Shown here piece by piece: positions 37,139-46,637 of a stretch of 64,000 nt of DNA. Under the pieces are notes generated by a model. It was not told where the DNA came from. It worked only from the letters and a program-made list of their open reading frames with translations, and did no database searches. This DNA comes from Roseobacter fucihabitans (lineage in GTDB: Bacteria; Pseudomonadota; Alphaproteobacteria; Rhodobacterales; Rhodobacteraceae). Made by a program: the position numbers and the translations under genes. Position 1 is the first letter of the stretch; each line of letters starts with the position of its first letter. The stretch lies in contig NZ_CP143423.1 in NCBI RefSeq assembly GCF_014337925.2, forward strand, positions 1 to 64,000, written 5' to 3'.

Positions 37139-37495
37139 TCAGGACCTGCGTGCTGTCATCATGCCAAAGAGGAAGCCCAAGCCAGCAGCAATTCCAACGG
37201 CCATCGCCGGTTGCTGGCGCACCGAATCTTCGGCCTTGTGATAAGCCGCTTCGGCATCGGAATAGAGCTTTTCTCCCGTTTCAACGGCTCTTGTCTGCGC
37301 TGTCTCGACCGATTGAGTGGCAGAGGCCTTAACAGCCTTGGCCCGGTTTTTGGCCTCCTGTGCCGCGTCGTCTTTCTTGTCCTTTGCCAACTCTGACATC
37401 AGCCCGGTCAGAGCCGCGATGTCTTCTTTGATTGTGTCAATCTGGGCGGTGACATCTGTAACTTCTGTTTTGCCGTTGGTGCGTGCTTGTGCCAT
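37139..37495 (-). CDS. DUF883/ElaB-YqjD-like membrane-anchored protein
   Basis: A 118-residue protein with a long charged helix (about 10-85, likely coiled coil) and a C-terminal membrane segment (AMAVGIAAGLGFLFGMM) ending in arginines. ElaB/YqjD relatives bind ribosomes at the inner membrane in stationary phase. The ATG at 37495 is chosen because TTGGAGG lies 8 bp upstream; a TTG 15 bp earlier falls within that ribosome site. First gene of a two-gene operon with 36808-37137. Confidence 0.75.
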   Translation of the reverse strand: MAQARTNGKTEVTDVTAQIDTIKEDIAALTGLMSELAKDKKDDAAQEAKNRAKAVKASATQSVETAQTRAVETGEKLYSDAEAAYHKAEDSVRQQPAMAVGIAAGLGFLFGMMTARRS

Positions 37496-37584
37496 GTTTA
37501 GAGCCTCCAATTAAAATTCACGACCTCAGGGGGTGCGTGAGTGACTGTTCGGAAGGTCAACGCCCTGTGTCTGGAAAAGGTTCC

Positions 37585-38427
37585 CTAGCCGCGCCCCGGT
37601 AATTTATCCCGTGTCGGCAATTCCTGCCAGTTTTCGATCAGATGCATGGCCTCGGACGCGCTGTCGACAAAGCGAAAGAGCGACAGGTCCTCATCCGAAA
37701 TCGTCCCCGCATCCGCCAGGACCTCCCAGTTGATGATCCCTTCCCAGAACGCGCGCCCAAAGAGCAAAACCGGCACCGGCTGCATGCGCCCGGTCTGGAT
37801 CAGGGTGAGGGCCTCAAACAATTCATCGAGCGTACCAAAACCACCCGGAAAGACGCAGATCGCACGCGCGCGCATCAGGAAATGCATCTTGCGGATCGCG
37901 AAATAGTGGAAATTGAAACACAGTTCCGGCGTCACATATTCATTTGGGGCCTGTTCATGCGGCAGCACGATGTTCAACCCGATGGAATGGCCGCCCGCAT
38001 CAAGGGCACCGCGATTGCCGGCTTCCATCACACCGGGACCGCCGCCCGTGACGATGACATTCTCGCGCCCGTCGCTTTGCAGGCTCTTGAGTGTCATGAG
38101 CCGAGAAAATTCGCGCGCTTCGTCATAGAAATGCGACAGATCCGCCAGCGTCCTGGTGCGGGCCTTGTCCTTATTTGCCGGGCTGGGAATACGCGCACCG
38201 CCAAACAACACGATGGTGCTGGTGATCCTATGCGCATCCAGCATCATTTCCGGTTTCAGCAGTTCCAGTTGCAACCGCACCGGGCGCAATTCTTCGCGGC
38301 ACATGAAATCATCATCGGCAAAGGCTAGACGATAAGCGGGCGCGCGGGTTTGCGGCGTGTCCGGAACCTCCCTGGTGGCATCACGGTCTGTATGCGCATC
38401 ACGCAAGGGGTGTCGGGATTTGTTCAT
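37585..38427 (-). CDS. LOG-family Rossmann protein (TIGR00730 type)
   Basis: A 280-residue protein of the LOG family, whose members are nucleoside-5'-monophosphate phosphoribohydrolases (cytokinin-activating type) or nucleotide hydrolases. The motifs GGGPGVMEAGNRGA (128-141) and PGGFGTLDELFE (194-205) form the substrate site. A variable 65-residue N-terminal extension precedes the core. ATG 38427 is chosen because GGAG lies 9 bp upstream; an in-frame ATG at 38562 would add an unlikely leader. Divergent from dapD. Confidence 0.85.
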   Translation of the reverse strand: MNKSRHPLRDAHTDRDATREVPDTPQTRAPAYRLAFADDDFMCREELRPVRLQLELLKPEMMLDAHRITSTIVLFGGARIPSPANKDKARTRTLADLSHFYDEAREFSRLMTLKSLQSDGRENVIVTGGGPGVMEAGNRGALDAGGHSIGLNIVLPHEQAPNEYVTPELCFNFHYFAIRKMHFLMRARAICVFPGGFGTLDELFEALTLIQTGRMQPVPVLLFGRAFWEGIINWEVLADAGTISDEDLSLFRFVDSASEAMHLIENWQELPTRDKLPGRG

Positions 38428-38582
38428 CACGTTTTCTCCGGAAACTCGATTTGTGGCAGGGGGACATGTTGTGCCCCAAGATGCAATGGCTTTGGCGCGC
38501 GCGGCGGGGTCGTGAGTGATTGCGTGCACCGTCCAGCGCTTGTATAGGCCGTGCATTAACATTCTTTTCCTTTGGGGGCCTT

Positions 38583-39410
38583 ATGTCCAACGCACAGCTT
38601 GAAACCGCCATCGAAGCCGCCTGGGAGGCGCGTGACACGATCACCCCAGCCACCACCGGCGAGACCCGCGACGCCATCGAAGACACGTTGGCGGCACTCG
38701 ACAGCGGCAAGCTGCGTGTTGCGGAAAAGCAGGCAAGCGGTGACTGGCATGTGAACCAATGGGCGAAAAAGGCCGTTCTGTTGGGATTCCGCATCAAGGA
38801 TATGGAACGTCAGGGCGGTGGCCCGCAGGAAGGCGGCTGGTGGGATAAGGTCGATAGCAAATTTGCGGGCTGGGGCGACAATCAGTGGAAAGCGGCCGGA
38901 TTTCGCGCCGTGCCCAATTGCGTGGTGCGCAAATCCGCGTTTATCGCGCCGGGTGTTGTGTTGATGCCATCGTTCGTGAACCTCGGCGCCTATGTCGATG
39001 AGGGCACGATGGTTGATACCTGGGCGACCGTCGGTTCCTGCGCGCAGATCGGCAAGAACGTACATCTGTCGGGCGGTGTGGGCATCGGCGGCGTGCTGGA
39101 ACCCATGCAGGCGGGGCCGACGATCATTGAGGATAACTGTTTTATCGGCGCGCGTTCCGAGGTGGTTGAGGGCTGCATCGTGCGCGAAGGGTCGGTGTTG
39201 GGCATGGGCGTTTTCATCGGTAAATCGACCAAGATTGTGGACCGCGAAACCGGCGAATTTACCTATGGCGAGGTGCCGTCTGGATCTGTGGTTGTGGCGG
39301 GCTCAATGCCGTCCAAGAATGGCGTAAACCTCTATTGCGCGGTGATCGTGAAGAAGGTGGATGCCCAGACCCGTTCGAAAACCTCGATCAATGAGCTGCT
39401 GCGCGACTAA
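38583..39410 (+). CDS. dapD: Tetrahydrodipicolinate N-succinyltransferase
   Basis: The succinylase step of lysine and diaminopimelate synthesis. The 275-residue protein has the left-handed beta-helix hexapeptide repeats in its second half ([20 protein letters not shown] … [20 protein letters not shown]) and a C-terminal [20 protein letters not shown] typical of DapD. ATG 38583 is the family start. dapE follows after one small gene, so the succinylase branch is clustered here. Confidence 0.96.
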   Translation: MSNAQLETAIEAAWEARDTITPATTGETRDAIEDTLAALDSGKLRVAEKQASGDWHVNQWAKKAVLLGFRIKDMERQGGGPQEGGWWDKVDSKFAGWGDNQWKAAGFRAVPNCVVRKSAFIAPGVVLMPSFVNLGAYVDEGTMVDTWATVGSCAQIGKNVHLSGGVGIGGVLEPMQAGPTIIEDNCFIGARSEVVEGCIVREGSVLGMGVFIGKSTKIVDRETGEFTYGEVPSGSVVVAGSMPSKNGVNLYCAVIVKKVDAQTRSKTSINELLRD

Positions 39411-39425
39411 GGCCGGCGGGGAGAC

Positions 39426-39447
39426 CCGAGGCTGTTCCGCCTCGGGT
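39426..39447 (+). terminator. Stem-loop after dapD
   Basis: CCCGAGGC and GCCTCGGG form a perfect 8-bp stem with a 6-nt loop, 16 bp after the dapD stop. Only TGCC follows, so termination may be partial and dapE may still be read through. Confidence 0.55.
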
Positions 39448-39497
39448 GCCTTGGCTCTGTGATGTCTTCTGGAGCGCTTTGTAAGGATCGAGATCGC

Positions 39498-39851
39498 ATG
39501 GCAACAGACAAGAAACCCTCCCGGCAACAGGTCTTTACGCTTGTGGTGCAGATCGGGCGTAAAAGCGGTGACGGCTTGCCCGAGAAGGCCACCGGCGCGG
39601 GGCTGGTGGTGTTTGCCAGCGGCATTGATGAGGCCGAAGCCGTGCGCGAAACCGTGGCCGTTCTGAAACAGGCCGAGACCGCACCGCTTGATGTGACCGG
39701 ATACGGCACGCTTGAGGAACGCCTCGCGGAAGGCCATGAGATCGACGACGAAGAGCGCGGGTTGATGCAGCGCGCGCTCGATGAAAACGCCGTGATCATT
39801 GCGCAGATGGAGCCGTTTTACGGCACCCACCCCGAGGTTGACGCGGATTAA
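39498..39851 (+). CDS. Conserved hypothetical protein between dapD and dapE
   Basis: A 117-residue soluble, acidic protein of unknown function, with no signal peptide or membrane segment. It starts MATDKKPSRQQVFTLVVQIG and has a helical C-terminal half (EIDDEERGLMQRALDENAVI). ATG 39498 has an AAGGA site 12 bp upstream. The codon use is normal for the chromosome. Its place between two diaminopimelate genes suggests co-expression, but nothing in the sequence indicates a metabolic role. Confidence 0.7.
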   Translation: MATDKKPSRQQVFTLVVQIGRKSGDGLPEKATGAGLVVFASGIDEAEAVRETVAVLKQAETAPLDVTGYGTLEERLAEGHEIDDEERGLMQRALDENAVIIAQMEPFYGTHPEVDAD

Positions 39852-39941
39852 CCGCCGTTGTTTTGCGCGCTGGCTCTTGGCATTGCCGGGATTACGTCAC
39901 ACTCTCAGAAATGACCAAATAGAACCGCAAGGGAACGTCTT

Positions 39942-41087
39942 ATGGCTGGCCTCGATCCTGTTTCACTGACCGCTGAATTGGTGCGCTGCGCTTCCGTTAC
40001 GCCTGCCAATGAGGGCGCGTTGGAGATTCTGCAGGGTCTGCTCTCGGAGGCCGGGTTTGAATGTGCCTGGGCGGATCGTGGCGGGATACGCAACCTTTTT
40101 GCACGCTGGGGGCCAGCCGCTCATGCGCGGACGTTCGGTTTTAACGGTCACACGGATGTGGTGCCCATCGGGGACGCTGCCGCCTGGAGCAAGCCGCCCT
40201 TTGGTGCGGTGATCGAGGGCGGCGTGCTTTATGGACGCGGCTCGACGGATATGAAATCCGGCGTTGCGGCCTTTGCCTGTGCCGCTGTGGATTTCGTTAC
40301 CGATACGCCGCCTGAGGGCGCCATCATTCTGGCCATCACAGGGGATGAAGAGGGCGATGCGCTGGACGGGACGACCGCGCTGTTGGAGCATATGGAGCGC
40401 AGCGGAGAGCGCATGGATATGTGCCTGGTCGGAGAGCCGACATGCCCGGACACCATGGGTGAAATGATGAAAATCGGACGGCGCGGGTCGATGACCGCCT
40501 GGATCACGGTGATCGGTAAACAGGGCCATTCCGCCTATCCGCACCGTGCGCTGAACCCTCTGCCCTCGATGATGCGCCTGATGGACCGGCTGGCCAGTCG
40601 CGAATTGGATCAGGGGACCGATCATTTTGACCCTTCCACGCTGGCGGTCGTCACGGTGGATACCGGCAATCCGGCCAATAACGTGATACCGGCGGAATGT
40701 CGCGGCGCGGTGAATATCCGGTTCAACGATGCGCATAGCGGTGCGTCGCTGAGCGATTGGATTCGTGATGAAGTAGCCAAGATAGAGACGGAATTCGGCG
40801 TTCGCACGGAGGTCACGATCAAAATCTCGGGAGAGAGCTTCATAACCCCGCCGGGGCCCTTATCCGATCTTGTGGCCAAAGCCGTCGAGGCGGAAACCGG
40901 CATCATGCCTGTTCTCTCCACGACGGGCGGCACATCGGACGCGCGGTTCGTGAAAAACCACTGTCCCGTGGTGGAATTCGGTCTTGTCGGGCAATCCATG
41001 CATCAGGTGGATGAACATGTGCGCGTGGAACATATTCACCAGCTAAAGGCGGTTTATACCCGCATTCTGAAAGACTATTTCACGTGA
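39942..41087 (+). CDS. dapE: Succinyl-diaminopimelate desuccinylase
   Basis: A zinc-dependent M20-family amidohydrolase that removes succinate from N-succinyl-LL-diaminopimelate. The 381-residue protein shows NGHTDVVP (zinc ligand His70, with Asp72), the bridging Asp103 in [10 protein letters not shown], and the catalytic Glu136 next to Glu137 in [12 protein letters not shown] dimerisation domain with [12 protein letters not shown] follows. Its stop overlaps the next gene by 4 bp. Confidence 0.95.
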   Translation: MAGLDPVSLTAELVRCASVTPANEGALEILQGLLSEAGFECAWADRGGIRNLFARWGPAAHARTFGFNGHTDVVPIGDAAAWSKPPFGAVIEGGVLYGRGSTDMKSGVAAFACAAVDFVTDTPPEGAIILAITGDEEGDALDGTTALLEHMERSGERMDMCLVGEPTCPDTMGEMMKIGRRGSMTAWITVIGKQGHSAYPHRALNPLPSMMRLMDRLASRELDQGTDHFDPSTLAVVTVDTGNPANNVIPAECRGAVNIRFNDAHSGASLSDWIRDEVAKIETEFGVRTEVTIKISGESFITPPGPLSDLVAKAVEAETGIMPVLSTTGGTSDARFVKNHCPVVEFGLVGQSMHQVDEHVRVEHIHQLKAVYTRILKDYFT

Positions 41088-41506
41088 CTTTTGACATTGC
41101 GCTTAGCGATGACATCGTCACATGTCAGGCATTGCGCCGCATCGTTTTTATCGAAGAACAGCGCGTCTCTGAGGTCGACGAAGTGGACGGGCGCGACGGT
41201 GAAGCGCTGCATCTGCTGGCGCGCGCTGACACCCGACCGATCGGTACCGCGCGGCTTTTGATTTATGGCGATACGACGAAGATTGGGCGTGTTTGTGTTT
41301 TGCGCGACCACCGTGGCAAGGGGTTCGGTGCCGCTTTGATCCGCGCCGCCGTGGAGATTGCACGGGATCAACACAACGTCCGCCGGGTCCAGCTGGGCGC
41401 ACAAATTCAAGCGCTTGCGTTTTACGAAAAGCTGGGCTTTGCCGCGTTTGGACCAATTTACGATGATGCCGGGATTGATCATCGTGACATGGAGCACGTG
41501 CTGTGA
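41084..41506 (+). CDS. GNAT-family N-acetyltransferase (ElaA-like)
   Basis: A 140-residue acetyltransferase. The acetyl-CoA pyrophosphate loop is [12 protein letters not shown] near 79-90, and the C-terminal [25 protein letters not shown]-type tail matches ElaA-like proteins. The substrate is unknown. It begins inside the last codons of dapE (ATGA-type overlap, GTG start) and overlaps the next gene by 4 bp, forming a chain dapE–GNAT–glycosyltransferase-like–rnr. Confidence 0.82.
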   Translation: MTFDIALSDDIVTCQALRRIVFIEEQRVSEVDEVDGRDGEALHLLARADTRPIGTARLLIYGDTTKIGRVCVLRDHRGKGFGAALIRAAVEIARDQHNVRRVQLGAQIQALAFYEKLGFAAFGPIYDDAGIDHRDMEHVL

Positions 41507-42111
41507 AACGCACCGTCGTAGTGATGCTCAAAGAGCCGTACCCCGGGCGTGTCAAAACCCGTCTGGGCAAGGATATCGGTATGGTGCCCGCCGCTTGGTG
41601 GTTTCGTCATCAATCCCGCCGCCTGATCGCCCATATTGAAGATCCGCGTTGGCACGTCGTGCTGGCCGTCAGCCCGGATCGCGAGGGGCTGCAAAGCCGT
41701 GTCTGGCCCGCGCATCTGCCTCGGATACCGCAGGGACGCGGGGATCTGGGGGATCGCATGGCGCGCATTTTGCGGCACCACGACCGGGGGCCTCTTTGTA
41801 TCATCGGGGCGGATATTCCCGGTATCGGGCGGCCTCAGATCGCGCGTGCGTTCACGGCTTTGGGAGCGACGGAGGCCGTGTTTGGTCCTGCCCCGGACGG
41901 CGGTTACTGGCTTGTCGGTCTGAAACGCACGCGGGCCGTGCCAGCGCGGATATTCGAAGGGGTTCGGTGGTCGTCAAAGCACGCCTTGGCCGATTCTGTC
42001 ACGACCCTGCCCGACAAACGCATCGCCTATGTGGATACTCTACGCGATGTAGACCAGGCTTGCGATTTGCGCATGACGGCACCGGGCGCGCGTGTTACCT
42101 CAGAGGCATGA
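41503..42111 (+). CDS. TIGR04282/DUF2064-family glycosyltransferase-like protein
   Basis: A 202-residue protein resembling the DUF2064 nucleotide-sugar transferase-like family. It has a MLKEPYPGRVKTRLG loop near 9-23 like that of nucleotidyl and mannosyl transferases, the metal-binding CIIGADIPGI near 98-107, and GPAPDGGYWLVGL near 128-140. Start GTG 41503 overlaps the GNAT stop. The reaction is uncertain; relatives occur in arsenosugar and lipid-linked sugar pathways. Confidence 0.75.
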   Translation: MKRTVVVMLKEPYPGRVKTRLGKDIGMVPAAWWFRHQSRRLIAHIEDPRWHVVLAVSPDREGLQSRVWPAHLPRIPQGRGDLGDRMARILRHHDRGPLCIIGADIPGIGRPQIARAFTALGATEAVFGPAPDGGYWLVGLKRTRAVPARIFEGVRWSSKHALADSVTTLPDKRIAYVDTLRDVDQACDLRMTAPGARVTSEA

Positions 42112-44363
42112 CACGCATCCCCACAAAACCCGAAATCCTCGACTGGATCAGCGAAAACCCCACCCTGACCGCCAAGCGGGACATCGCAAAGGCATTCGGC
42201 ATCAAGGGGGCCGCGCGTATTGATCTCAAACGCGTGCTGAAAGAGCTTGAAGCCGAAGGCCACCTCGAAAAGCGCCAGCGCAGCTACCGCGACCCGGACC
42301 GCTTGCCGCCGGTCAGCGTGTTGCAGGTCACAGGACCGGACAGTGACGGTGATCTCTTTGCCAAGCCGATGGAATGGCAGGGTGCGGGAGTTGAACCGGT
42401 TGTTTTGGTCATTCCACGCGCGGCTGATCCGGCATTGGGGGCCGGGGATCGCATTTTGGCGCGGCTGACGCTGATCAAGGGCGAGGATCATCATTACGAG
42501 GCACGTCTGATCCGGCGGATCGGCACCAATCCGCGCCGCATTTTGGGGGTGTTCCGACAGACTGCGGAAGGGGGGCGTATTCTGCCCATCGACAAGGGGT
42601 CGGACAAGGAATGGCAGGTCGCGGGCGATGCCACCCACGGGGCCAAAGACGGCGAGTTGGTGGAGGCCGAACAGGCCGGACCAAAAGGCCGTATGGGTCT
42701 GCCGCATGCGCGCATCGTTGAACGGCTTGGAGACCCTTCGGCCGCCAAGGCGGTGTCGCTGATTGCGATCCATCAACATGGCATTCCGGATGCGTTTCCC
42801 GATGACGTCGTTGCTGAGGCGGATCGCGCCAAACCGGCGGACCTGAAGGGGCGCGAAGATCTGCGTGACTTGCCGCTGATTACCATCGACCCGTCGGACG
42901 CGCGCGATCACGATGATGCCTGCTATGCCCACGCCGATGAGGATCCCAAAAACGCGGGCGGGCACATCGTCTGGGTCGCGATTGCCGATGTTGCCGCCTA
43001 TGTCACGCCCGGTTCTAGCCTGGACCGCGAGGCGCGCAAGCGGGGCAATTCGACCTATTTCCCGGACCGTGTGGTTCCGATGTTGCCGGATCGATTGTCC
43101 GGTGATCTGTGCTCCCTGCATGAAGGGGTGCCGCGTGCCTGTATCGCCGTGCGGATGCAGTTGGACGCCGCGGGTCACAAGCTGGGGCATAGCTTCCACC
43201 GCGGTTTGATGCGCTCTCCCGCGTCGCTGCATTACGAAGAGGTGCAACAGGCCATGGACGGCCAGCCGAATGAGCGGTGTGGGGCCTTGTTGGAGCCTGT
43301 ATTGAGGCCACTATATGCCGCTTATGCCGCGCTGGTTGCAGCGCGTGAAAGACGTCAACCGCTGGAATTGGACCTGCCGGAACGGCGCATCGAGTTGGAC
43401 GACGAAGGCAAGGTCACGGCGGTCAACTTCAAGGACCGGTTGGACGCGCATCGCCTGATCGAAGAGTTCATGGTTCTGGCCAATGTTGCCGCCGCCGAAA
43501 CGCTGATCGCCAAGAAAATCCCGCTTCTGTTCCGCGTGCATGAAGAACCCAGCCCCGAAAAGCTCGATGCGCTGCGCGAAACCGCAAAGGCCAGCGGGTT
43601 CACGCTGGCCAAAGGGCAGGTCCTCAAAACCGCTCATTTGAACCGGCTCTTGAAAGAGGCGGCAGGGTCTGATGAGGCCGAGTTGATCAATATCTCGACC
43701 CTGCGCTCGATGACGCAGGCCTACTACGGGCCGCAAAACCTTGGGCATTTCGGACTTGCGCTGGGGCGGTACGCGCATTTCACCTCGCCCATTCGCCGCT
43801 ATGCGGATTTGATCGTGCACCGGGCGCTGATCACGGCACACGGGTGGGGCAAAGACGGGTTACGTCCGGAGGATTACGACGATCTTGAGCAGACCGGCGA
43901 GCATATTTCGGACACCGAACGCCGCTCGATGGTGGCCGAGCGGGATACCACCGATCGCTATATGGCGTCCTTTCTGAGCGAGCGGGTCGGCAATGAATTC
44001 TCCGGCCGGATCAGTGGCATCGCGCGTTTTGGTGTCTTTGTGAAACTCGATGAGACGGGCGCGGATGGGCTTGTGCCGATGCGCTCGATTGGGCGTGAAT
44101 ATTTTCACCATGATGCGGAGACGAATTCGCTGATGGGGTCCGATACCGGCATGATGATCTCTCTGGGACAGCGCGTCACCGTGCGATTGGCCGAGGCCGC
44201 GCCGGTCACGGGGGGCATCGCGCTGGAGCTCTTGGCGCTTGAGGGTGACGCAATCCCACAGGGGCGCAGATCGCCGGCGGGTCGCACGCCAAAACGTCGC
44301 GGCGTCACCGCAAAGCGCAAGGCGGATAAGACCAAACGCAAGGTAAAACGCACCAGACGGTAA
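42108..44363 (+). CDS. rnr: Ribonuclease R
   Basis: A processive 3'-5' exoribonuclease that degrades structured RNA. The 751-residue protein has an N-terminal helix-turn-helix-like region, cold-shock-type RNA-binding segments, the RNB catalytic domain with DARDHDDACY near 264-273, and a C-terminal S1 domain (NEFSGRISGIARFGVFVKLD) followed by a lysine/arginine-rich tail. ATG 42108 overlaps the previous stop as ATGA. Longer upstream readings run through the previous gene in another frame and are rejected. Confidence 0.95.
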   Translation: MTRIPTKPEILDWISENPTLTAKRDIAKAFGIKGAARIDLKRVLKELEAEGHLEKRQRSYRDPDRLPPVSVLQVTGPDSDGDLFAKPMEWQGAGVEPVVLVIPRAADPALGAGDRILARLTLIKGEDHHYEARLIRRIGTNPRRILGVFRQTAEGGRILPIDKGSDKEWQVAGDATHGAKDGELVEAEQAGPKGRMGLPHARIVERLGDPSAAKAVSLIAIHQHGIPDAFPDDVVAEADRAKPADLKGREDLRDLPLITIDPSDARDHDDACYAHADEDPKNAGGHIVWVAIADVAAYVTPGSSLDREARKRGNSTYFPDRVVPMLPDRLSGDLCSLHEGVPRACIAVRMQLDAAGHKLGHSFHRGLMRSPASLHYEEVQQAMDGQPNERCGALLEPVLRPLYAAYAALVAARERRQPLELDLPERRIELDDEGKVTAVNFKDRLDAHRLIEEFMVLANVAAAETLIAKKIPLLFRVHEEPSPEKLDALRETAKASGFTLAKGQVLKTAHLNRLLKEAAGSDEAELINISTLRSMTQAYYGPQNLGHFGLALGRYAHFTSPIRRYADLIVHRALITAHGWGKDGLRPEDYDDLEQTGEHISDTERRSMVAERDTTDRYMASFLSERVGNEFSGRISGIARFGVFVKLDETGADGLVPMRSIGREYFHHDAETNSLMGSDTGMMISLGQRVTVRLAEAAPVTGGIALELLALEGDAIPQGRRSPAGRTPKRRGVTAKRKADKTKRKVKRTRR

Positions 44364-44436
44364 TCTTGCAGGCCAACGGGTGCCGATACGCGCCTCTGCT
44401 GTCATTTTCTGTCATGACATGTGGTAGGGTTCTTGC

Positions 44437-45156
44437 ATGAGCCGTACGCACCGCCTTTTTCAGATGATGCAAACCCTCCGCGGGTTGCCGCCACCCGTAA
44501 CGGCACGGCAATTGGCCGACGAGATGCACATGTCTGAACGTACGATATACCGCGACATTGATGCTTTGCGTGGTATGGGCGCGGTGATCGATGGCGAGGC
44601 GGGCTTTGGGTACACATTGATTGAGGACGCCGCCCTGCCTCCTTTGGGCTTTGAGGATGAAGAGTTGGAGGCGCTTGTCCTTGGGCTGCGTGATGTGGCC
44701 GTGATCGGCGATCCGGCTCTTGCCAAGGCGGCGCTCTCTGCGCTGGCCAAGATCAAGGCGCGTGTCCCGCCGAGACAGGCACATCGCTTGCAGCATGCGG
44801 TGCTGGATGCCCATCGATTTGGGGTGCTCCCAGAGATCAGCATCGATGTGTCGGTGTTGCGCAGGGCGACATGGGATGAGGTCGCTGTCGCATTCAACTA
44901 TCGCGACGGGCAGGGGGCCGCGACGGTGCGGCAGGTCGATCCGCTTGGTCTGGTATATCTTGACCGCTCAAACGTGCTGTTGGCCTGGTGCCATCTGCGG
45001 CGCGATTTTCGGACGTTCCGCCTTGATCGCATGAGCGCATTGCGCCGAACGGATCACAGTTTCCGGCCCCGACGGGTTCCGATGCTGCGCGCCCATCTCG
45101 AGCTCATTCGAGGCAGCGAGGCTAAATCGGCAAATGATCGCGGAACCTGTGATTGA
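44437..45156 (+). CDS. WYL-domain transcriptional regulator (YafY-type)
   Basis: A 239-residue regulator. The N-terminal winged helix-turn-helix (RTHRLFQMMQTLRG … SERTIYRDIDALRGMGAVID) lies in residues 2-50. The C-terminal WYL-type ligand-sensing domain has LGLVYLDRSNVLLAWCHLRR near 167-186 and a RTFRLDRMSAL strand. Ligand unknown; such domains often sense nucleotides or small metabolites. It stands alone between rnr and a lytic transglycosylase gene. Confidence 0.85.
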   Translation: MSRTHRLFQMMQTLRGLPPPVTARQLADEMHMSERTIYRDIDALRGMGAVIDGEAGFGYTLIEDAALPPLGFEDEELEALVLGLRDVAVIGDPALAKAALSALAKIKARVPPRQAHRLQHAVLDAHRFGVLPEISIDVSVLRRATWDEVAVAFNYRDGQGAATVRQVDPLGLVYLDRSNVLLAWCHLRRDFRTFRLDRMSALRRTDHSFRPRRVPMLRAHLELIRGSEAKSANDRGTCD

Positions 45157-45225
45157 ATCATTTTGCAGGAGTGCAATTTCCGCTACACTGACCGCAATAA
45201 TAAGAAAGCAGCAGTAGGGCATATC

Positions 45226-46554
45226 ATGCGGTGGACATCGGTAGGCGTGGTTGTTTTGGCAACCGGAATGATCGGCAATGACCTGAGCGCTTCCAGCGCA
45301 CTCCAGGCCAACAGGCCGGTTTTGAGACCGGACACGGCGGTTGTGTCACAGGCAAGTGTGACGATTCTCCGGCCTAAGCTGAGGCCGTCCGATCTTGCGG
45401 CGACGATAACACCTGTGGTGACGCAGGTGGCGTCAAATTCCGGTTTCGAAAGCTGGATCAAGGGCTTTGAGCCGCGCGCACGGGCGCAGGGGATAAGCGC
45501 TGAAACGCTGCGGGCCGCGTTCAATGGGGTTCAATATGACCCCGATATCATTCGGCGGGACCGCAACCAGTCCGAGTTTAGCAAGAACATCTGGGACTAT
45601 CTGGACAGTGCGGCCTCAAGCACACGGATTGCCAATGGTAAAGCGGCCCTGCGCGCGCATAATCGCAAGCTGGAGGCGATTGAAAAACGCTTTGGCGTCG
45701 AAAAAGAAGTGGTCGTCGCAGTCTGGGGGCTGGAAAGCGCCTATGGGACGTTCCGGGGCAAGAACGATATCGTGCAATCGCTGGCGACGCTGGCCTATGA
45801 CGGGCGGCGGGGCGCGTTTTTCGAGGAGCAGTTGATCGCTGCGCTCAAGATCCTGCAAAACGGGGACACCAGCCCGCGCAACATGACCGGCAGTTGGGCC
45901 GGGGCCATGGGGCATACGCAGTTCATCCCGACGTCCTATCTTGATTACGCAGTTGATTTTACCGGCGACGGGCGGCGCGATATCTGGTCGGATGATCCGA
46001 CGGATGCGCTGGCGTCCACGGCGGCCTATCTGTCACGGTTCGGATGGGTCACGGGGCAGCCCTGGGGCGTGGAGGTGCAGGTTCCAGAGGAGTTCGACTA
46101 TACGCTGGCCGACCGCAAGATCACCAAATCCCCGCGGCAATGGGCGCGGTTGGGCGTGGTGGATATGGCGGGTCGCGCGGTGCCTAACCATGGCAAGGCG
46201 GCGATCCTGCTGCCGGCGGGGAGCCAGGGCGCGGCCTTTATGATCTTCAAGAATTTCGGCGTGATTGAGCGCTATAATACGGCGGATGCCTATGTGATCG
46301 GTGTCGGGCATCTGAGTGACCGCATCAAGGGCGGTCCGGGGATAAAGGCCAGTTGGCCGCGCGGCGATCGTGCTCTGAGTTTCGCCGAACGCCAGGAGAT
46401 GCAAAAGCGCCTGACGCGCGCGGGGTTCAGCACGCAGGGCATCGACGGCAGAATTGGACCCAAAACCATTGATGCGGTGCGCGCCTATCAGCGTAGCCAG
46501 GGAATCGTTCCTGATGGATACGCGTCGCTCAGATTGCTGAAACGTCTGCGATAA
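45226..46554 (+). CDS. Lytic murein transglycosylase (MltB-like) with peptidoglycan-binding domain
   Basis: A periplasmic enzyme that cleaves peptidoglycan with anhydromuramic-acid formation. The 442-residue protein has a signal or anchor (about 5-23) and a low-complexity linker. Its SLT/MltB-type catalytic domain has the catalytic Glu170 in VWGLESAYGTFRG and the conserved WAGAMGHTQFIPTSYLDYAV. A C-terminal peptidoglycan-binding fold completes it (QKRLTRAGFSTQGIDGRIGP). ATG 45226 is chosen because the hydrophobic leader begins here. Confidence 0.9.
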   Translation: MRWTSVGVVVLATGMIGNDLSASSALQANRPVLRPDTAVVSQASVTILRPKLRPSDLAATITPVVTQVASNSGFESWIKGFEPRARAQGISAETLRAAFNGVQYDPDIIRRDRNQSEFSKNIWDYLDSAASSTRIANGKAALRAHNRKLEAIEKRFGVEKEVVVAVWGLESAYGTFRGKNDIVQSLATLAYDGRRGAFFEEQLIAALKILQNGDTSPRNMTGSWAGAMGHTQFIPTSYLDYAVDFTGDGRRDIWSDDPTDALASTAAYLSRFGWVTGQPWGVEVQVPEEFDYTLADRKITKSPRQWARLGVVDMAGRAVPNHGKAAILLPAGSQGAAFMIFKNFGVIERYNTADAYVIGVGHLSDRIKGGPGIKASWPRGDRALSFAERQEMQKRLTRAGFSTQGIDGRIGPKTIDAVRAYQRSQGIVPDGYASLRLLKRLR

Positions 46555-46637
46555 AAGAGTGTCGGGGCGCATGTGGTGAGATGCGCCTCCGGCGGGCATA
46601 TTTTTGGAACAATGAAAGTGGCATCCTGAACCTTCGA

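Noticed and set aside
41649-42107. Long N-terminal extension of RNase R
   Set aside because: The open frame runs through the previous gene out of frame; the family start and ATGA overlap at 42108 are clear.
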